A DNA stretch of 64,000 bases, from positions 3,040,366 through 3,104,365 of the forward strand of contig VYZB01000030.1 in assembly GCA_013397455.1 (NCBI GenBank). The letters run 5' to 3'. Positions 50,501 to 60,651 of the stretch are shown here, one piece after another. The translations under genes and the position numbers were made by a program. The notes beneath the pieces were generated by a model, which was not told where the DNA came from, searched no databases, and worked only from the letters and a program-made list of their open reading frames with translations. This stretch comes from Crotophaga sulcirostris (taxonomy: Eukaryota > Chordata > Aves > Cuculiformes > Crotophagidae). Each line of letters opens with the position of its first letter. Within the stretch, counting starts at the first letter, position 1.

Positions 50501-53500
50501 ACAGAGCTCCTAACATGCCTTCTAAGTTACGTTACCAACGTGAAAAGACCACACCTGTTTGATCTGCAGAAAAACTTTTGTGCAAACTTGCCCTTGCTCA
50601 TCCTTTCCAATTCATAACCTCTGCTTAAGCTTCTCAAACAACTCTCAGTAGGTAACAGGACTTCTGATAGCAAGGAACTGCACAGTGCCGGTGATGTCCT
50701 GGGGACAAACAGCTTTTTAATCCCCTCGTGAAGAAAGGCATATGCAGTCATGGTTACAGCTATTTGCCCAATTCAGCTGTGAGATCCTCTCATAGTAACA
50801 TATGGCAATGATACTTTAGAATCTTCATTTATTCTAAAGGACCAAAGGTAACAGAATCATCATCAATGAACTATATTGCTGAAGCATATATATATGGAAA
50901 ATGTAATGTTATTTTGCTGTCCAAGAATGTAACTGTTGACTCTATAAGCCTTTAATGCATAAATTATACTTTTGCATCAAGTGATGACAGTAGTTAGCTG
51001 CAAATTTAATGAACTGAATCTTAGAAGCAAGCACTTTATGTGTATCTGAATAGACATTTTGAACATGTTCCTGATACAGGTGTTAAAAAACTGGAAACGA
51101 GCTGGCATGGAAGACACCCATGTGAAAAATACATTGAAAGGAACACTGCTTATTGCAACCGCAGGACACAGAAGCTAATGACCCGCTCCAGCAGCGACAG
51201 CAGCTATAACCCTGGGTCCTCAGGTAGTAACGGTGCTGCATACCAACTAGCTGACCTGAAAGCAAGAGGACATAGTGTTGATGTACCAATTACCAGACAA
51301 CCCGGCCTGCTGTACTCATTGTCTGCTAATAACTCAGAGAGAAATTCCCCTCCTACTTGTAGTGAAGGAGGTCAACCCTTGCAAAACACTAAGAAGTCAT
51401 CAGAGATCCTCGTTAGAAAACCTAAATCATCAAAGCCCAAACCTCCACCAAGGAAATATTTTAAGCAGGACTGTACATGTAATGACCAGTGTGATGCAGA
51501 CAGAAAAGAAAAGCAGGTATCAGAAGTGGGTGTATCACCTTCTGTGAGTGTTCAGGTAAAGTACAATTTGCAAATTTTTCTTATATTTGCATATTTGTGA
51601 CGCAGAGAAAGGAAGAAGGCAAAGTGACATTGTGTAATGGCAGGAAGAAAGGGCAAGTGTGAGGACTGGGGGAAGTGGATGGGGCTCTTCTGTTTTGAAA
51701 ATAACCTATGTATCTTAGTGGAGAAAGTTTAGTTCACAATGTGATGTTCAGAAGGCAGAGAAGTGTTTGAAGGAAATTTCCTTCCACTTCAAGGAATATG
51801 AGTTAAAATTACAATACAGGCAGCAGCAAGAATAAATGAGTCCCTCACTGTCATTTCTTGTGAACATGCACTGCTGGTGGTATTGGACACTCATTTATTC
51901 CAGTACAACTGGAACAGTGACATGCTCTGGACTGGGACTGGAGGAGTTCGCACAGCCTCTCATCTCAGCTTGGTGTGGTAGAGCCTAACCTCAACACTTA
52001 CAGAGTCAAACCATTTATGAAGCAGAGAAGTTGTGAAACAATTTTTTTTTGGTTTCAGTAGCGGATTTCTTTTGGAAGAAAGCCCTAACCTTACGTACAG
52101 CAGGTAATCTTGGTCTCATACATTTCTTGAGACCAGAAGGTACTAAATAAATTAATCTAAATTGTGAAGTACATCCATATTTGTTGGTGAACTACAGTAT
52201 TTTAAAACTGAGTGTATATTTATGCATTAGAAAATTTCAGTTCCCTCTTTTATCTAAGATAGAACAGAAAGACAGTATTTCACATCAGCATGTGTGAGGG
52301 ATTGTGAGATCTGTATGTTGAAACAAAGTTGTGGTTTGTTTAAAAATGAAACTCCTTTCCACCGAGTTCAGTAATATGCCAGTAAAAATGAACAAATCTC
52401 AATGCAATGCAAAAAAGTGCCCCAAACCAGTTCCCAAGCTGCAGAGATTAAAATAAAATGATACAGCTCAGACTGAAGTCTGTGTATAATCTTAATACTG
52501 AAGAAAGTTTCAATTCAGCACCTCATGTAAGCTCACTCTTAATGTCCCCTAAGAGAAGAGAAGTACAAACGTGTTCATCAGCAGCTACTGGAAAATCATC
52601 TGTCAGAAGTAAAATTCACAGAAATAAGTATCTGTTGAACTTATCAGCACAAGCAACTTATTATTCTTCAGTATTCAGTTACTCTAAACGAGAAGGAGAA
52701 AAAATAAATCTTAAGATCAATGAAGTTCATGAAAAGTCAAGCTCTGCTAATGAAGATAAATTTCATCTAGTAAGACAGTCTGTATATCTCAGGGCAATAG
52801 CTCCTTTAAGTCCCAGAAGAGAGAGTTTCTAGTCAGAATGTATTTCAGATCATTAAGAGAAGGTTTTATTACTGCTTTTAAAATTTTTTTAACCTTTATC
52901 CCCCTACCATTTTGTATCAGTCAGCTTGAGGCCTGCATACCACAGTTTTATAGACTGTAAGGTTGCGTCTTCATAAACAAGAATGCTTAGTTGATATTTT
53001 TGACCATGCTTTTCACAGCATTAGTAAAAATGTAGGTATAAATGTTATCCATAAAGCATAAGATTAAAATGTATGTTCATAGTGCTTCCAAACTGGCTAC
53101 TTCACTTATGGAACGTCTGATATCCACATCTAACAGCAACAGAATACAAGTGCGACTTTCAAGAAGGACCTTAGTAAGCAGAGGATGGAGAAAGGTTTTC
53201 CTGGAATAAAAATGTTGTCTAATAAACACCACCCCATTACAGAAAAGCTAAGGAATTTTTCGGTTACTGATTTTTTTTTTCAGAACAATCTCATTTGTTC
53301 TGCACCTTCATTCTCTGTCCTATTTGGTTTTGGTTCCTATTAGTAATTCTGAAGCTTAAGTACATGGCAGGGAGCACTTTCAGTGTCACAGCAGAGTAGA
53401 GGGTAACTTGGTGTCATTAGTTACAAAAGAATCAAGTAATTCCAAGAACATGTGCTAATGATGTTGAGAGTGGCACTTACTGCAACCTCAAACTAATCTT

Positions 53501-56500
53501 TTCAACCTATTTGCAGTCAAAAACAAGGAAGGGAGAACTCTGATACTGCAGTAATGATTCAGCTTGTCCAGCTTGTGCTTAAGGGCTTCAACAGAAAAGA
53601 GTTTACTATGAAGTTAGAGAAATTTTGTTTGACTGGCTTGCAGGAGTCTACTGAATAGTTGATTTTACAAAACCTGAAAATTACAGCAGTCAGTTTTTTA
53701 CTTTATTAGTAAATTTTTTAGATGTTAATTGCATTTTTTCAGTCTGTTTAAAGTGCAACCATAAAATATCATGCCAGCACTCTCGAAATATATAATAAAT
53801 TAAGTTCTGTGAGGATTACATCCCAAGCAGAAGTGAAAGTTTGATTTCCATTCAATATTTCTTTTCAGATTCATATATAATGTGTTTTGTATAATTATAT
53901 TCTGACACACTTCTATTTCCTGTTTGTTAAACAGGAAGTTGGAAAACCAATGCTAGAGGGCCATCAAACTGATGTAACCCGCAGTGTCTTCACCACTTCT
54001 CCTGTAGCGTGTGATACTGAACACATCACTGCTCTTCCAGCTCGCAGAAATCAAGAAAGAAAAGCAAACTTAGGTATGTTTAATTCCATGAATTCTTTTT
54101 TTTTTTCCAACCAAACCTAGCTTTAGCTTGGATTCCAAAATGAGTATCGAGCTGACTTCATTTTTCTCTTTAAATGTAGACTTAAACCCGTATCTGTAAA
54201 TTTTGGGGTGAACAGATGAAATTTCAAACTATCAATTAATCTTTGAAAAAAGGGGGAAACTATATCAGAAAAAAGACCAGATGATTTATTGTAAAAAATG
54301 TTAATAGAGAGGTATACCATTGCTGTGTTTCTTCAGATGAAACTGCTTATTTACATTGAAAAGCTTGATATTAAAGGTTAGTTTTAGCATTTTTAAAGGA
54401 TATTTTTACATATACTTTCATTGTTCAAGTGCCACAATGGTATAAACTGCTGACAATAAATAAGTACCTTGTTGTGCTAGTTAGAATTAAGGAAACTTAG
54501 TGTTAAGGAAATTCGGCAATCTCAAGAGGTTTCTTACAACCCAAACCATTATGTAATTCTATAATGCCTGGCTCAGATAAATAAAAAAATATAATGGTGC
54601 CTTAAAAAAAATTATTTACACTGAAACAGATAAGAGTAACTGTGCAACTGCAGAAACAACGGTTTTCTGCCATTCAGCTCTACCATGCCTTACATTAAAA
54701 TGCTTAATCACTCCGTGATGTAAAAAATATTCTTACATTAGGATTAGGATTTTATTTACTAGTAAAATACAACTGGAAATACCTGCACCAATTTAAGGAA
54801 GCATAAATATTTACCAAAGATCTTCATAAGATAATCTTTTGAGAGTAGGATATACTTATAAATGGAGGAAAATAAATTAAAAATAATTTACTGTAACATC
54901 AGCTTTTCACTAGGCTGCAAAAACTATTGCAATTTTAGCCTTCTATTTCAACTGTTATAGACTACATCATGACTTCAACACCCCAGAATTGCAGATTATC
55001 TTTAGAAGCTGAAAGCCCTTTAGAAAAGGGATCTTATATATAAGTACAAAAGAGCCTTGTTTTTCAGTTAATTTAGGTTTCAATAATCAGAACTTGTAGA
55101 TCGGGAGTTTTGAATTTTAAAAAAGTTTATATTTTTTGGAAACTTCAAAAAATGTGTATCGGAGGCATGAATGAAATGCAAAATTAATGAATTAATAGCA
55201 ATGCATAAATGAGGGATGGAGAAGGATAATTAGAAGGACACTTATCAATACTCATTTTTTCTCTACTACAGGGAATACACCTTCATCAGTACAAAGGCCT
55301 GTACTTAAAAGACAAGCGCGGGTAGATTATAGCCTTTACACAACAACAGAAGACCCTTGGGTTAAAATTTCTGACTGCATAAAAAGCTTATTTAATCCTA
55401 CCATGAGTGAAAACAACATCCACTTGGATTTGCAAGCTGGCGTCGACACAAACAAAGAGAATCAAAATCGAAGCAGCTCAGAGACCATTCTGAAGACATC
55501 AGAATCAGAAACAGTCGGTTCAAAAGCGCTAAAACCGGATGACAATGACAGCGTGAAAAAGGGCCCTCCTGTTGCACCCAAGCCAGCCTGGTTTCGCCAA
55601 AGTCTGAAAGGACTGAGGAAAGCAAATTCAGATCAAAAAACACAGACAGATCAAAGTACTCCTGACGTGGAGAGTATTTCCACCAAAGAACTGCAATCCA
55701 GCTTATCCCGTGCATCTCCTAGGGGCTCGTCAATAAAACAAAGAATAAGCTCATTTGAATCCTTGAGTGCTCCACAGTCACCTGAAAAAATAAACCGAAG
55801 GTTTAGCCTGAAACCATCAGTCCAGAAAGAACACTCTCCCAATGCAACAGGGTCAGAAGTGCTTTCAGCCCATTTACCCCAAGCCATTCTCCAACACTCT
55901 GAAAACAGCCAACAGCAGTCAAAGTCACCTGTGATCACAGGTACAAAGAGCCTCGACAGATGTTCCTTTCCCAGGGATGTCCTTGCAGCTAGCTCAAAGA
56001 AAAGCAACAATGCCAATACTGAAAATTCCTTGGGTCTCTTAACCACAGAAGTCATTGCAACTTCCCATGCTGCATCAGTAACCAAATCGCACAACCTAAG
56101 ATCACGGAGCTTCCCACTTACTGCTACCCAGTCTTCTGAAATGATGAAGCCATATGATGAAAAGTGTAGCAATATTTATTCCATCAGTAGTCACGTGTCA
56201 TCTGCTTTAATGAAATCTTTGCTTTGCCTTCCTCAGTCTCCAGTCTCTTCTGAAAACAGTGCATGGGAAACTCCGGACACATTGTCTCAGTCCTCTGTGG
56301 AGGAGGACAGGACTTCTTTCTCACCCGCAAGTGAGAACCACCACCTGGATACTGGATTTTCACTAAAGTAAGATACTATATTTAAAAATCAGATATGCAA
56401 AACAGCATTGGTGAGCATCTGTGCTGATCCACTGACAGATTAACATTCCCAGGCAGTAGCATACAAGAGTAAAACATAGAATAAGTTAAGAAATTTGAGA

Positions 56501-59500
56501 GAACAAGGCTTGAACGACTCACGTGACAGTTACACTATTTTTCAATTCGTGCTATATAAGCACATGTATATTTCAAGCTTACTCCTACTTAGGGAGAACT
56601 ATTTCTAACATCTTCTTTATAAAAGAGTTTTAAGTCTGTTTTTGCCTGAAGCAAAGAGATTATTCCTGTTCTTTTATGTGATGGCTCCTACTTCCATGAG
56701 GCTAATACGATTAGTTCACATATGTATGTATTTATAACACTTATTATAGGAGCTACTACCCCAGTTACATGCTGATAAGATCTAAAGATGATGGCTCTAA
56801 AATTGTCTGTGCTATGCTTTTGTAGGTATGTTCTTTCATAACAGTTTCTTTTTTATTTTTGTCACAATGGGACAGCCTCTCCGAGTTGAGGGAATATACT
56901 GTGAGCCTAGCAGACAATGAGAAAGAGGAAGAGAAGCAGGAATATGGCTCACCTCAAGCATCCGGTGTGTCGGGGCAGTCTGTCATCTCTCTGCTTTCCC
57001 CTGAAGAGTTAGCAAAGCTTATAGAGGAAGTCAAATCGCTAGATGAAGAAACCTTAAAGGTAAATCTGCTTTTTCTTTTTGTGCATGATTTTCAGAAAGC
57101 TGTGGAGTGGATGTGCTTGGTTAATCTTTGCAACTTGATATAACAACAAATGGAACAGTCATCTCAATATGTAACACTATGTACATTCAGTTCTTTTGAT
57201 AAAAACTTTTGAAGAAGTTTTCCAAGATAACTAAGTAAGAGTAATTCCTATTTAACTAATGGGATAAGAGTTATTCAGCAGGTAAGGTCAGTGCATGCAG
57301 AAGCAAATACTGGTATTTTGGAGGCCCTTCTTTTTATTTGGGTTGCCAGTCTGAGATACCAAAAGCCTAATTTCTGGGATACTGAGCAACCTTTAATCTT
57401 TCTGGGCTCATCTAAAATTGTGATAAAGCTCAGAATAAGTCAAAATGAAGGTTAAATGCTTTCATTCTTGAACTGTAAAGACTTTTAAATACTGCTCAAG
57501 CTCAAAGAAAAAGCAATAACACCCAGAGCTCTGCATTGAAAACAGTTCAGCTTCTGCTGGCAGCTACATGCCTGCTGTGCTAAGATACCCCAAGCTGTGC
57601 AAAAGCAGCATAACTGCATTAATGCACCAATGAGCCTAAGCTAATGCAGTTTTTGCCTCTTAGCCACCTGCAGTGGCATGTCTTACAGTCCTGATTTGTG
57701 TCTGTACTGCATGAAGCATGGGTAGAAAATTCGTGTCTGCCTGTCAGAATATTAGGAAGACTTGCTCTCACGTCAGAGACAAATTACCGACTACATCAAA
57801 TTTTGCTAGTATGTTGCAATCTAAAAGCAGTTTGACAAACAGAATTAATGAAAGCCAAGTTTTATATCAATTTGTGTTTCATGTCAACATCCCACGTTGA
57901 TATTTTTGGGCTGATTAGCAGTAAAAGTGATGTAATGTTGCCCTCAATGGGACATCAGCATCGCTCGTTTCAAGTGTTTTCATAGAATTGTCAGGACAAT
58001 CTCTGAGGAGCACGTACCCTCTGCCTGGTTACAGCCAGCCAGTGGACTCAGTTGTGGAAGGAAAACACACAATATCAAAAAAATGCAACTTACAGTTGAA
58101 CATGTTTGTGAAATTGTGGTCAAGAAAGCCATGATTCTTAGGAAACTACGTCAAATGAGTTTTTACCCTATACAAAGTCATAGTTGGGATAACAGTCAGA
58201 GACAGCTTACTGTACTCATTACTAGAACACTGAAAAATAAAAATAAGCCTGAAATACAGGTTTTAAGCTGTGAGGCTTACATCCACGTGAGTTGTATGCC
58301 AAATTATCTTTCCACTTTTCAACTAAAAGGTCCTTTAACATGATTCAGCAATATTTTCTGTTTTCTACAGTACATGATTATCTATTTTATATAATTCAAT
58401 TCACAGTCCAGATTCAACTGACAACCTGTCTTTCAAACCAGAATAATTTTAAACACAGAATAGCATTTTACAAAACAGGTAACTGATAGGCAAGTTTGAT
58501 CAAAACCAAATACTAAAATTGTCTCAGTATTATGCTTATGCCACTAAGTCTTATTATAAAATGCAAAATGGACATTTTCCAATCATCTTGACATATTTAT
58601 TGGGAAGGTTTTAACATTATTTTTTTCTCTGCCTAGCAATTCGATGATATTCATGTTACAGTTTTGCATAAAGAAGAAGATACTGGGCTTGGATTCAGCC
58701 TGGCAGGGGGCATTGATCTAGAAAACAAAGTGGTAACAGTAAGTAGCATCTTTCTTCAAAAATACTTGAAAAAAATTTTATAAAAATATGTAACTTACTG
58801 GTTTTCTATAACTTTTCAACAACTTCTTCCTGGTAAAAAAAAATGGAAAATGCACATGGTAAAAAGTATTAATTACATGATCTAGTGATTTGTCCTTTTT
58901 TTTTCTCCTTCCGTGTGTGTGTGCATGGTGACTGCATTCTTCAATAGGTTCACAAAGTGTTTCCCAGTGGATTGGCATCTCAGGAAGGAACTATTCAGAA
59001 AGGAGATGAAGTCCTATCCATTAATGGAAAGTCTTTTAAAGGTGCAACCCACAGAGATGCCTCAGCAATCATGCGGCAGGCTCGACAACCCAGACAAGCT
59101 GTTGTTGTCACTAGAAGAGCTAAAGATGGAGAAAAAAACCTCAATGTTTCAATCAGCTCTAGTACATCTTCTGTAGCGAGTGATGCCTCACAAGAGTCTG
59201 GTGAGTTAAGTTCAGTGATGGTGCTTTGCAGCCCCTACCTGCTACGTGTTTACTTGTCACTTGAAATCCTGGGTGTTGATAAATCAGCTCAGCATTGGCT
59301 TGTGTAAATCTGAGAACATGATTATAGACAGCATGGTTAATAAAATACGGCTAAAGTAGGCATCTGGAATAAATTTGTTGCAAGGGGAAAGAATTAATGG
59401 ATTTCTAAAATAAAGGAACCTTCTGAAACAACACGTGTGATCCTCTGTATGAATTTCTATAGATATTCAAACATTATTATTGGAGTAACACATTTAATTG

Positions 59501-60651
59501 AAGGTATAATGACAACTCACTGAACAGTGATTTTTTTTACAGTATTACCACTTTCCATTTTTTTGTGTAAGAATTTTGGTTTGAACAAACAATCTGCTAT
59601 TTTTTGATATAGCAGGTGGCTACATCTAAACCACAGCAAGGTCAGCTTTTTGCAGAACCTTTCACATTCTTAAGATATCTTTGTGGTTTTTTTCTAAAGC
59701 ATAATCTGGAGACCTGTAGTTTTATTTATGTATTGCAAATAAGCATTAGCATCTTTGTAGTCAATAACAATTCATAACTAACATCAAGTCAAATATGTTT
59801 ACCTTAATTTTTGTTCATTGAACAGATTTTTCTCATTCTATTAAATGCCATCAGCTTCCATTTTTATATTTTCATTGTGCTATGAATGCAAACATAACTT
59901 TCTCTCCCCCGTTCCCCAGAAGGCCTTACAATGACAAAAAGAGGAATTAAAATTTAGAGTTTTCTCTTTCATTTGGCAGTTTATGGTGCTTTTGCAAATG
60001 AAACAGAGTTCATATTTTTGCAACAGCTGTTTTAGCTTTTCAGACTATGTAGTGCTCATCTGTTAAATTTCCATTTGTTTCCAGCAACTGAAGATACAAT
60101 CTGCACTATAACTCTAGAAAAAACACCTGCTGGTTTGGGATTCAGTCTGGAAGGGGGGAAAGGCTCTGTTCACGGAGATAAACCCATCATCATCAACAGG
60201 ATATTTAAAGGTAAACACACTTAAATGTGTACACGGCAGGATCTAAACTGGTTCCAACTTGTGCAGTTCATGGCTGACTGCTGATTTATACCTATGAAAC
60301 TGTATTTCTTGTAAATGCACCATTATCCTGTGGAGTGCCAGTAATTCGTTGCCTGCTGAGACCAGGTGGTTTGTACTAAACATGCTGGTGATCCTTAATA
60401 AGTGAAAGATTCATTAAAGACTCCTCCACACAAAGAATGAAAGGAAATTATTTTTTTTTTCTCCAGGGACTGCATTAGAACAAAACAGTCCTGTCCAGCC
60501 TGGTGATGAGCTATTACAAGTGCATGAAACTGCCATGCAAGGACTCACTCGTTTTGAAGCATGGAATATAATCAAGGCATTACCCGATGGGCCCATCACA
60601 GCTATCATCAAGAGGAAGAAGCCAAGCTCTGTTAACCACCAAGTCATCTGA
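29271..60651 (+). CDS. IL16: IL16 (pro-interleukin-16), complete 20-exon coding region
   Basis: The predicted protein has 1,410 residues; human canonical is 1,332. Every exon phase joins and the sum is a multiple of three. Order by residue: basic N-terminus; extra PDZ-like domain (~105-194); [10 protein letters not shown] linker; PDZ (~300-390, GLGF at 311-314); PDZ (~437-525, GLGI); a long Ser/Pro linker with SH3-ligand-like PKPPPRKYF and [13 protein letters not shown] (~1190-1285, GLGF 1206-1209); and C-terminal PDZ (~1312-1405, GLGF 1324-1327), which corresponds to secreted IL-16. In mammals the precursor is a PDZ scaffold in lymphocytes and other cells, and its C-terminal fragment is released by caspase-3 and acts as a CD4-dependent chemoattractant. 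Neighbours CFAP161 and STARD5 confirm synteny. Oddities: the extra PDZ, loss of the human caspase-site Asp, and a changed isoform start. Identity is certain; the exact N-terminus and the use of exons 2-3 are inferred. Confidence 0.95.
30771..30860 (+). repeat. (CTCTT)18 pentanucleotide microsatellite
   Basis: Eighteen uninterrupted CTCTT units form a pure pyrimidine strand within IL16 intron 1. Because 5 is not a multiple of 3 and the unit lacks stops, the tract opens frames on both strands, including a Lys/Arg/Glu-repeat frame on the minus strand that is an artefact. Confidence 0.97.
32325..32358. repeat. Short perfect hairpin
   Basis: CAGAATTTCAG and CTGAAATTCTG are exact inverted copies separated by a 4-nt loop (aagg). 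Allowing single-base bulges, the stem extends by another ATCA/TGAT pair. No T-run or gene context suggests a terminator or a Pol III gene. Confidence 0.7.
33477..33548 (+). repeat. 36-bp tandem duplication, two copies
   Basis: Two head-to-tail copies beginning gcactcaggattacctgatt and gcacccaggattacctgatt, differing at three positions. Not part of a recognised family. Confidence 0.85.
34100..34300. mobile_element. hAT-like non-autonomous DNA transposon (MITE), ~200 bp
   Basis: The ends are imperfect terminal inverted repeats: CAGGGGTGTCACACTCA at the left and TGTGTTTGGCACCACTG at the right. The inner right part (gcccacaggccatg) also fits the Charlie-type hAT ends common in amniotes. The flanks cttcagtg and ctttagtc match at 6 of 8 positions, consistent with a decayed 8-bp target-site duplication, the hAT length. 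No transposase frame. Confidence 0.65.
39028..39164 (+). CDS. IL16: IL16 coding exon 2: first half of an additional N-terminal PDZ domain
   Basis: The exon starts in phase 0 after a cttctgaatcag acceptor and ends in phase 2 (AG) before gtacag, exactly what exons 1 and 3 need. From SSSGIKL the translation aligns without gaps to the PDZ2 first half of PDZD2 (DGLGIQV), ending VPAGGTANR against VKEGGAAHR. Two other frames are also open over this stretch, but only this one has PDZ character and fits the phases. The carboxylate-binding loop reads SSGI instead of GLGF, so ligand binding may be altered. Human canonical IL16 lacks this exon. The acceptor is the least certain part. Confidence 0.62.
39851..39983 (+). 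CDS. IL16: IL16 coding exon 3: second half of the additional PDZ domain
   Basis: The first base completes an Arg codon with exon 2; then 44 codons encode [20 protein letters not shown] and a helix region ending in VMGSK. This matches the PDZD2 PDZ2 second half (RDGRLSLGDELLVINGHLL ... VASK). The acceptor has a long T-tract and taag; the donor is gtaagc; the exon ends in phase 0. GDELLTLNG is a textbook PDZ strand-turn, so coding character is strong even though human canonical IL16 has no counterpart. Confidence 0.82.
42239..42332 (+). CDS. IL16: IL16 coding exon 4
   Basis: Acceptor ctctttgtag, donor gtaagt, phase 0 in and phase 1 out. [20 protein letters not shown] and TRSNST correspond to human [29 protein letters not shown]. 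The final A joins GT of the next exon to give the conserved Ser. Confidence 0.9.
42739..42881 (+). CDS. IL16: IL16 coding exon 5
   Basis: Acceptor atcgaacag, donor gtgagt. It encodes VTPYW... RERQPHTL... [16 protein letters not shown]; human has VNPYC... DRQPYSL... [16 protein letters not shown]. Phase 1 in and phase 0 out. The exon lies at the edge of a GC-rich intronic patch. Confidence 0.9.
42960..43900. other. GC-rich patch in IL16 intron 5
   Basis: Just under 1 kb is visibly richer in G and C than the surrounding AT-rich introns, with few CpGs. It produces several overlapping open frames of 60-108 codons on both strands, none with recognisable domains or consistent splice sites. I treat it as non-coding; an unannotated repeat or an intronic regulatory block are possibilities. 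Confidence 0.5.
45015..45125 (+). CDS. IL16: IL16 coding exon 6
   Basis: 37 codons, phase 0 at both ends, acceptor gtgttcacag and donor gtgaga. [12 protein letters not shown] and [15 protein letters not shown] are nearly identical to human [12 protein letters not shown] and [15 protein letters not shown]. It supplies the first strand of the next PDZ. Confidence 0.95.
46439..46553 (+). CDS. IL16: IL16 coding exon 7 (human PDZ1, first half)
   Basis: [20 protein letters not shown] and [18 protein letters not shown]; only one residue differs from human (P for A in IFAGG). The GLGF carboxylate-binding loop is intact. Phase 0 in, phase 1 out, donor gtgtga. Confidence 0.97.
46773..46846 (+). CDS. 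IL16: IL16 coding exon 8 (human PDZ1, middle)
   Basis: Completes a Gly codon, then [24 protein letters not shown]. It is followed by a very short 92-nt intron. The helix-B region is conserved with human. Confidence 0.97.
46939..47152 (+). CDS. IL16: IL16 coding exon 9 (end of human PDZ1, linker, start of PDZ2)
   Basis: [12 protein letters not shown] completes the PDZ. A Ser-rich linker with [15 protein letters not shown] and the next PDZ's first strand VIMEVTLNK follow. Human has KFKQAKKG; the single Gln is absent here because the only usable acceptor is cacag before gcc. Donor gtaagt, phase 1 out. Confidence 0.96.
48199..48316 (+). CDS. IL16: IL16 coding exon 10 (human PDZ2, first half)
   Basis: [20 protein letters not shown] then [18 protein letters not shown], almost identical to human [21 protein letters not shown]. 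The loop is GLGI. Acceptor tttttttcag, donor gtagga, phase 2 out. Confidence 0.97.
49303..49435 (+). CDS. IL16: IL16 coding exon 11 (human PDZ2, second half)
   Basis: Completes an Arg codon, then [20 protein letters not shown] and [13 protein letters not shown] ... ISRHPEPQ. Human has [31 protein letters not shown]. Phase 0 out, donor gtaacc. Confidence 0.97.
50279..50366 (+). CDS. IL16: IL16 coding exon 12
   Basis: [17 protein letters not shown] then [12 protein letters not shown]; human is [29 protein letters not shown]. Acceptor tttcctag, donor gtaagg, phase 1 out. Confidence 0.97.
51080..51555 (+). CDS. IL16: IL16 coding exon 13 (Ser/Pro linker)
   Basis: 158 codons after a split Gly. 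The start [12 protein letters not shown] and the block [14 protein letters not shown] match human GVKRLESSWHGR and [32 protein letters not shown] is the same SH3-ligand-like segment as in human. The remainder is diverged and low-complexity. Ends in phase 0 before gtaaag. Confidence 0.95.
52346..52832 (+). other. Unexplained open region in IL16 intron 13
   Basis: A 36-codon frame from an ATG at 52,346 reads [14 protein letters not shown] before a stop. Directly after, in the +1 frame, a 124-codon Ser/Lys-rich frame runs from 52,458 to a TAG at 52,832. I find no in-frame acceptor linking it to exon 13 and recognise no family. It may be a chance ORF, an alternative terminal exon, or a frameshifted fragment of an old retrocopy. 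Confidence 0.25.
53935..54073 (+). CDS. IL16: IL16 coding exon 14
   Basis: 46 codons, acceptor tgttaaacag, donor gtatgt, phase 0 in and phase 1 out. [20 protein letters not shown] has little identity to human, where the linker also diverges quickly. It is supported by splice sites and by the exact phase needed between exons 13 and 15. Confidence 0.8.
55272..56367 (+). CDS. IL16: IL16 coding exon 15 (large linker exon)
   Basis: 364 full codons, phase 1 in, phase 2 out, donor gtaaga. Conserved blocks in order: [93 protein letters not shown] and LDTGFSL. In human the Met of RQARMDYS starts the 631-residue isoform; here it is Val780. The next in-frame Met is Met807 (ATG at 55,403, A at -3). The 173-codon minus-strand frame across the exon is a shadow. 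Confidence 0.97.
56876..57059 (+). CDS. IL16: IL16 coding exon 16
   Basis: The first C completes the Asn of human [11 protein letters not shown]. The sequence continues LSELREYT, an acidic stretch, and [21 protein letters not shown], matching human [21 protein letters not shown]. Acceptor atgggacag, donor gtaaat, phase 0 out. Confidence 0.96.
58637..58738 (+). CDS. IL16: IL16 coding exon 17 (human PDZ3, first half)
   Basis: 34 codons, phase 0 at both ends. [20 protein letters not shown] then [12 protein letters not shown] is nearly the human sequence. The GLGF loop is intact. Donor gtaagt. Confidence 0.97.
58948..59200 (+). CDS. IL16: IL16 coding exon 18 (human PDZ3, second half, and cytokine-release linker)
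   Basis: [20 protein letters not shown] then [18 protein letters not shown] completes the PDZ. The tail corresponds to the human region cleaved by caspase-3 (SSTD|SAAS). Here it reads [15 protein letters not shown], so the human P1 Asp is Ser1297 and the nearest Asp is Asp1302. Phase 1 out, donor gtgagt. Confidence 0.97.
60085..60210 (+). CDS. IL16: IL16 coding exon 19 (mature IL-16 PDZ, first half)
   Basis: [20 protein letters not shown] then [22 protein letters not shown]; human is [34 protein letters not shown]. Acceptor gtttccag, donor gtaaac, phase 1 out. Confidence 0.97.
60467..60651 (+). CDS. IL16: IL16 terminal coding exon 20 (mature IL-16 PDZ, second half, stop)
   Basis: Completes a Gly, then [35 protein letters not shown], strongly conserved with human. 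The C-terminus is [19 protein letters not shown] and is shorter than and different from human IVIRRKSLQSKETTAAGDS. The acceptor follows a ten-T tract. Confidence 0.97.

Larger units (their letters stand above)
47153..60466 (+). other. Remaining long IL16 introns (after exon 9)
   Basis: The introns after exon 9 range from about 0.2 to 1.9 kb, the longest being those after exons 13 (2.4 kb) and 16 (1.6 kb). They are AT-rich. Apart from the open region in intron 13 I see no further exon, RNA gene or clear repeat family in them. Between exons 3 and 9 the introns hold only the GC-rich patch. Confidence 0.55.

Noticed and set aside
55651..56172. 173-codon minus-strand frame
   Set aside because: Antisense to the large IL16 linker exon; a shadow of its codon usage.
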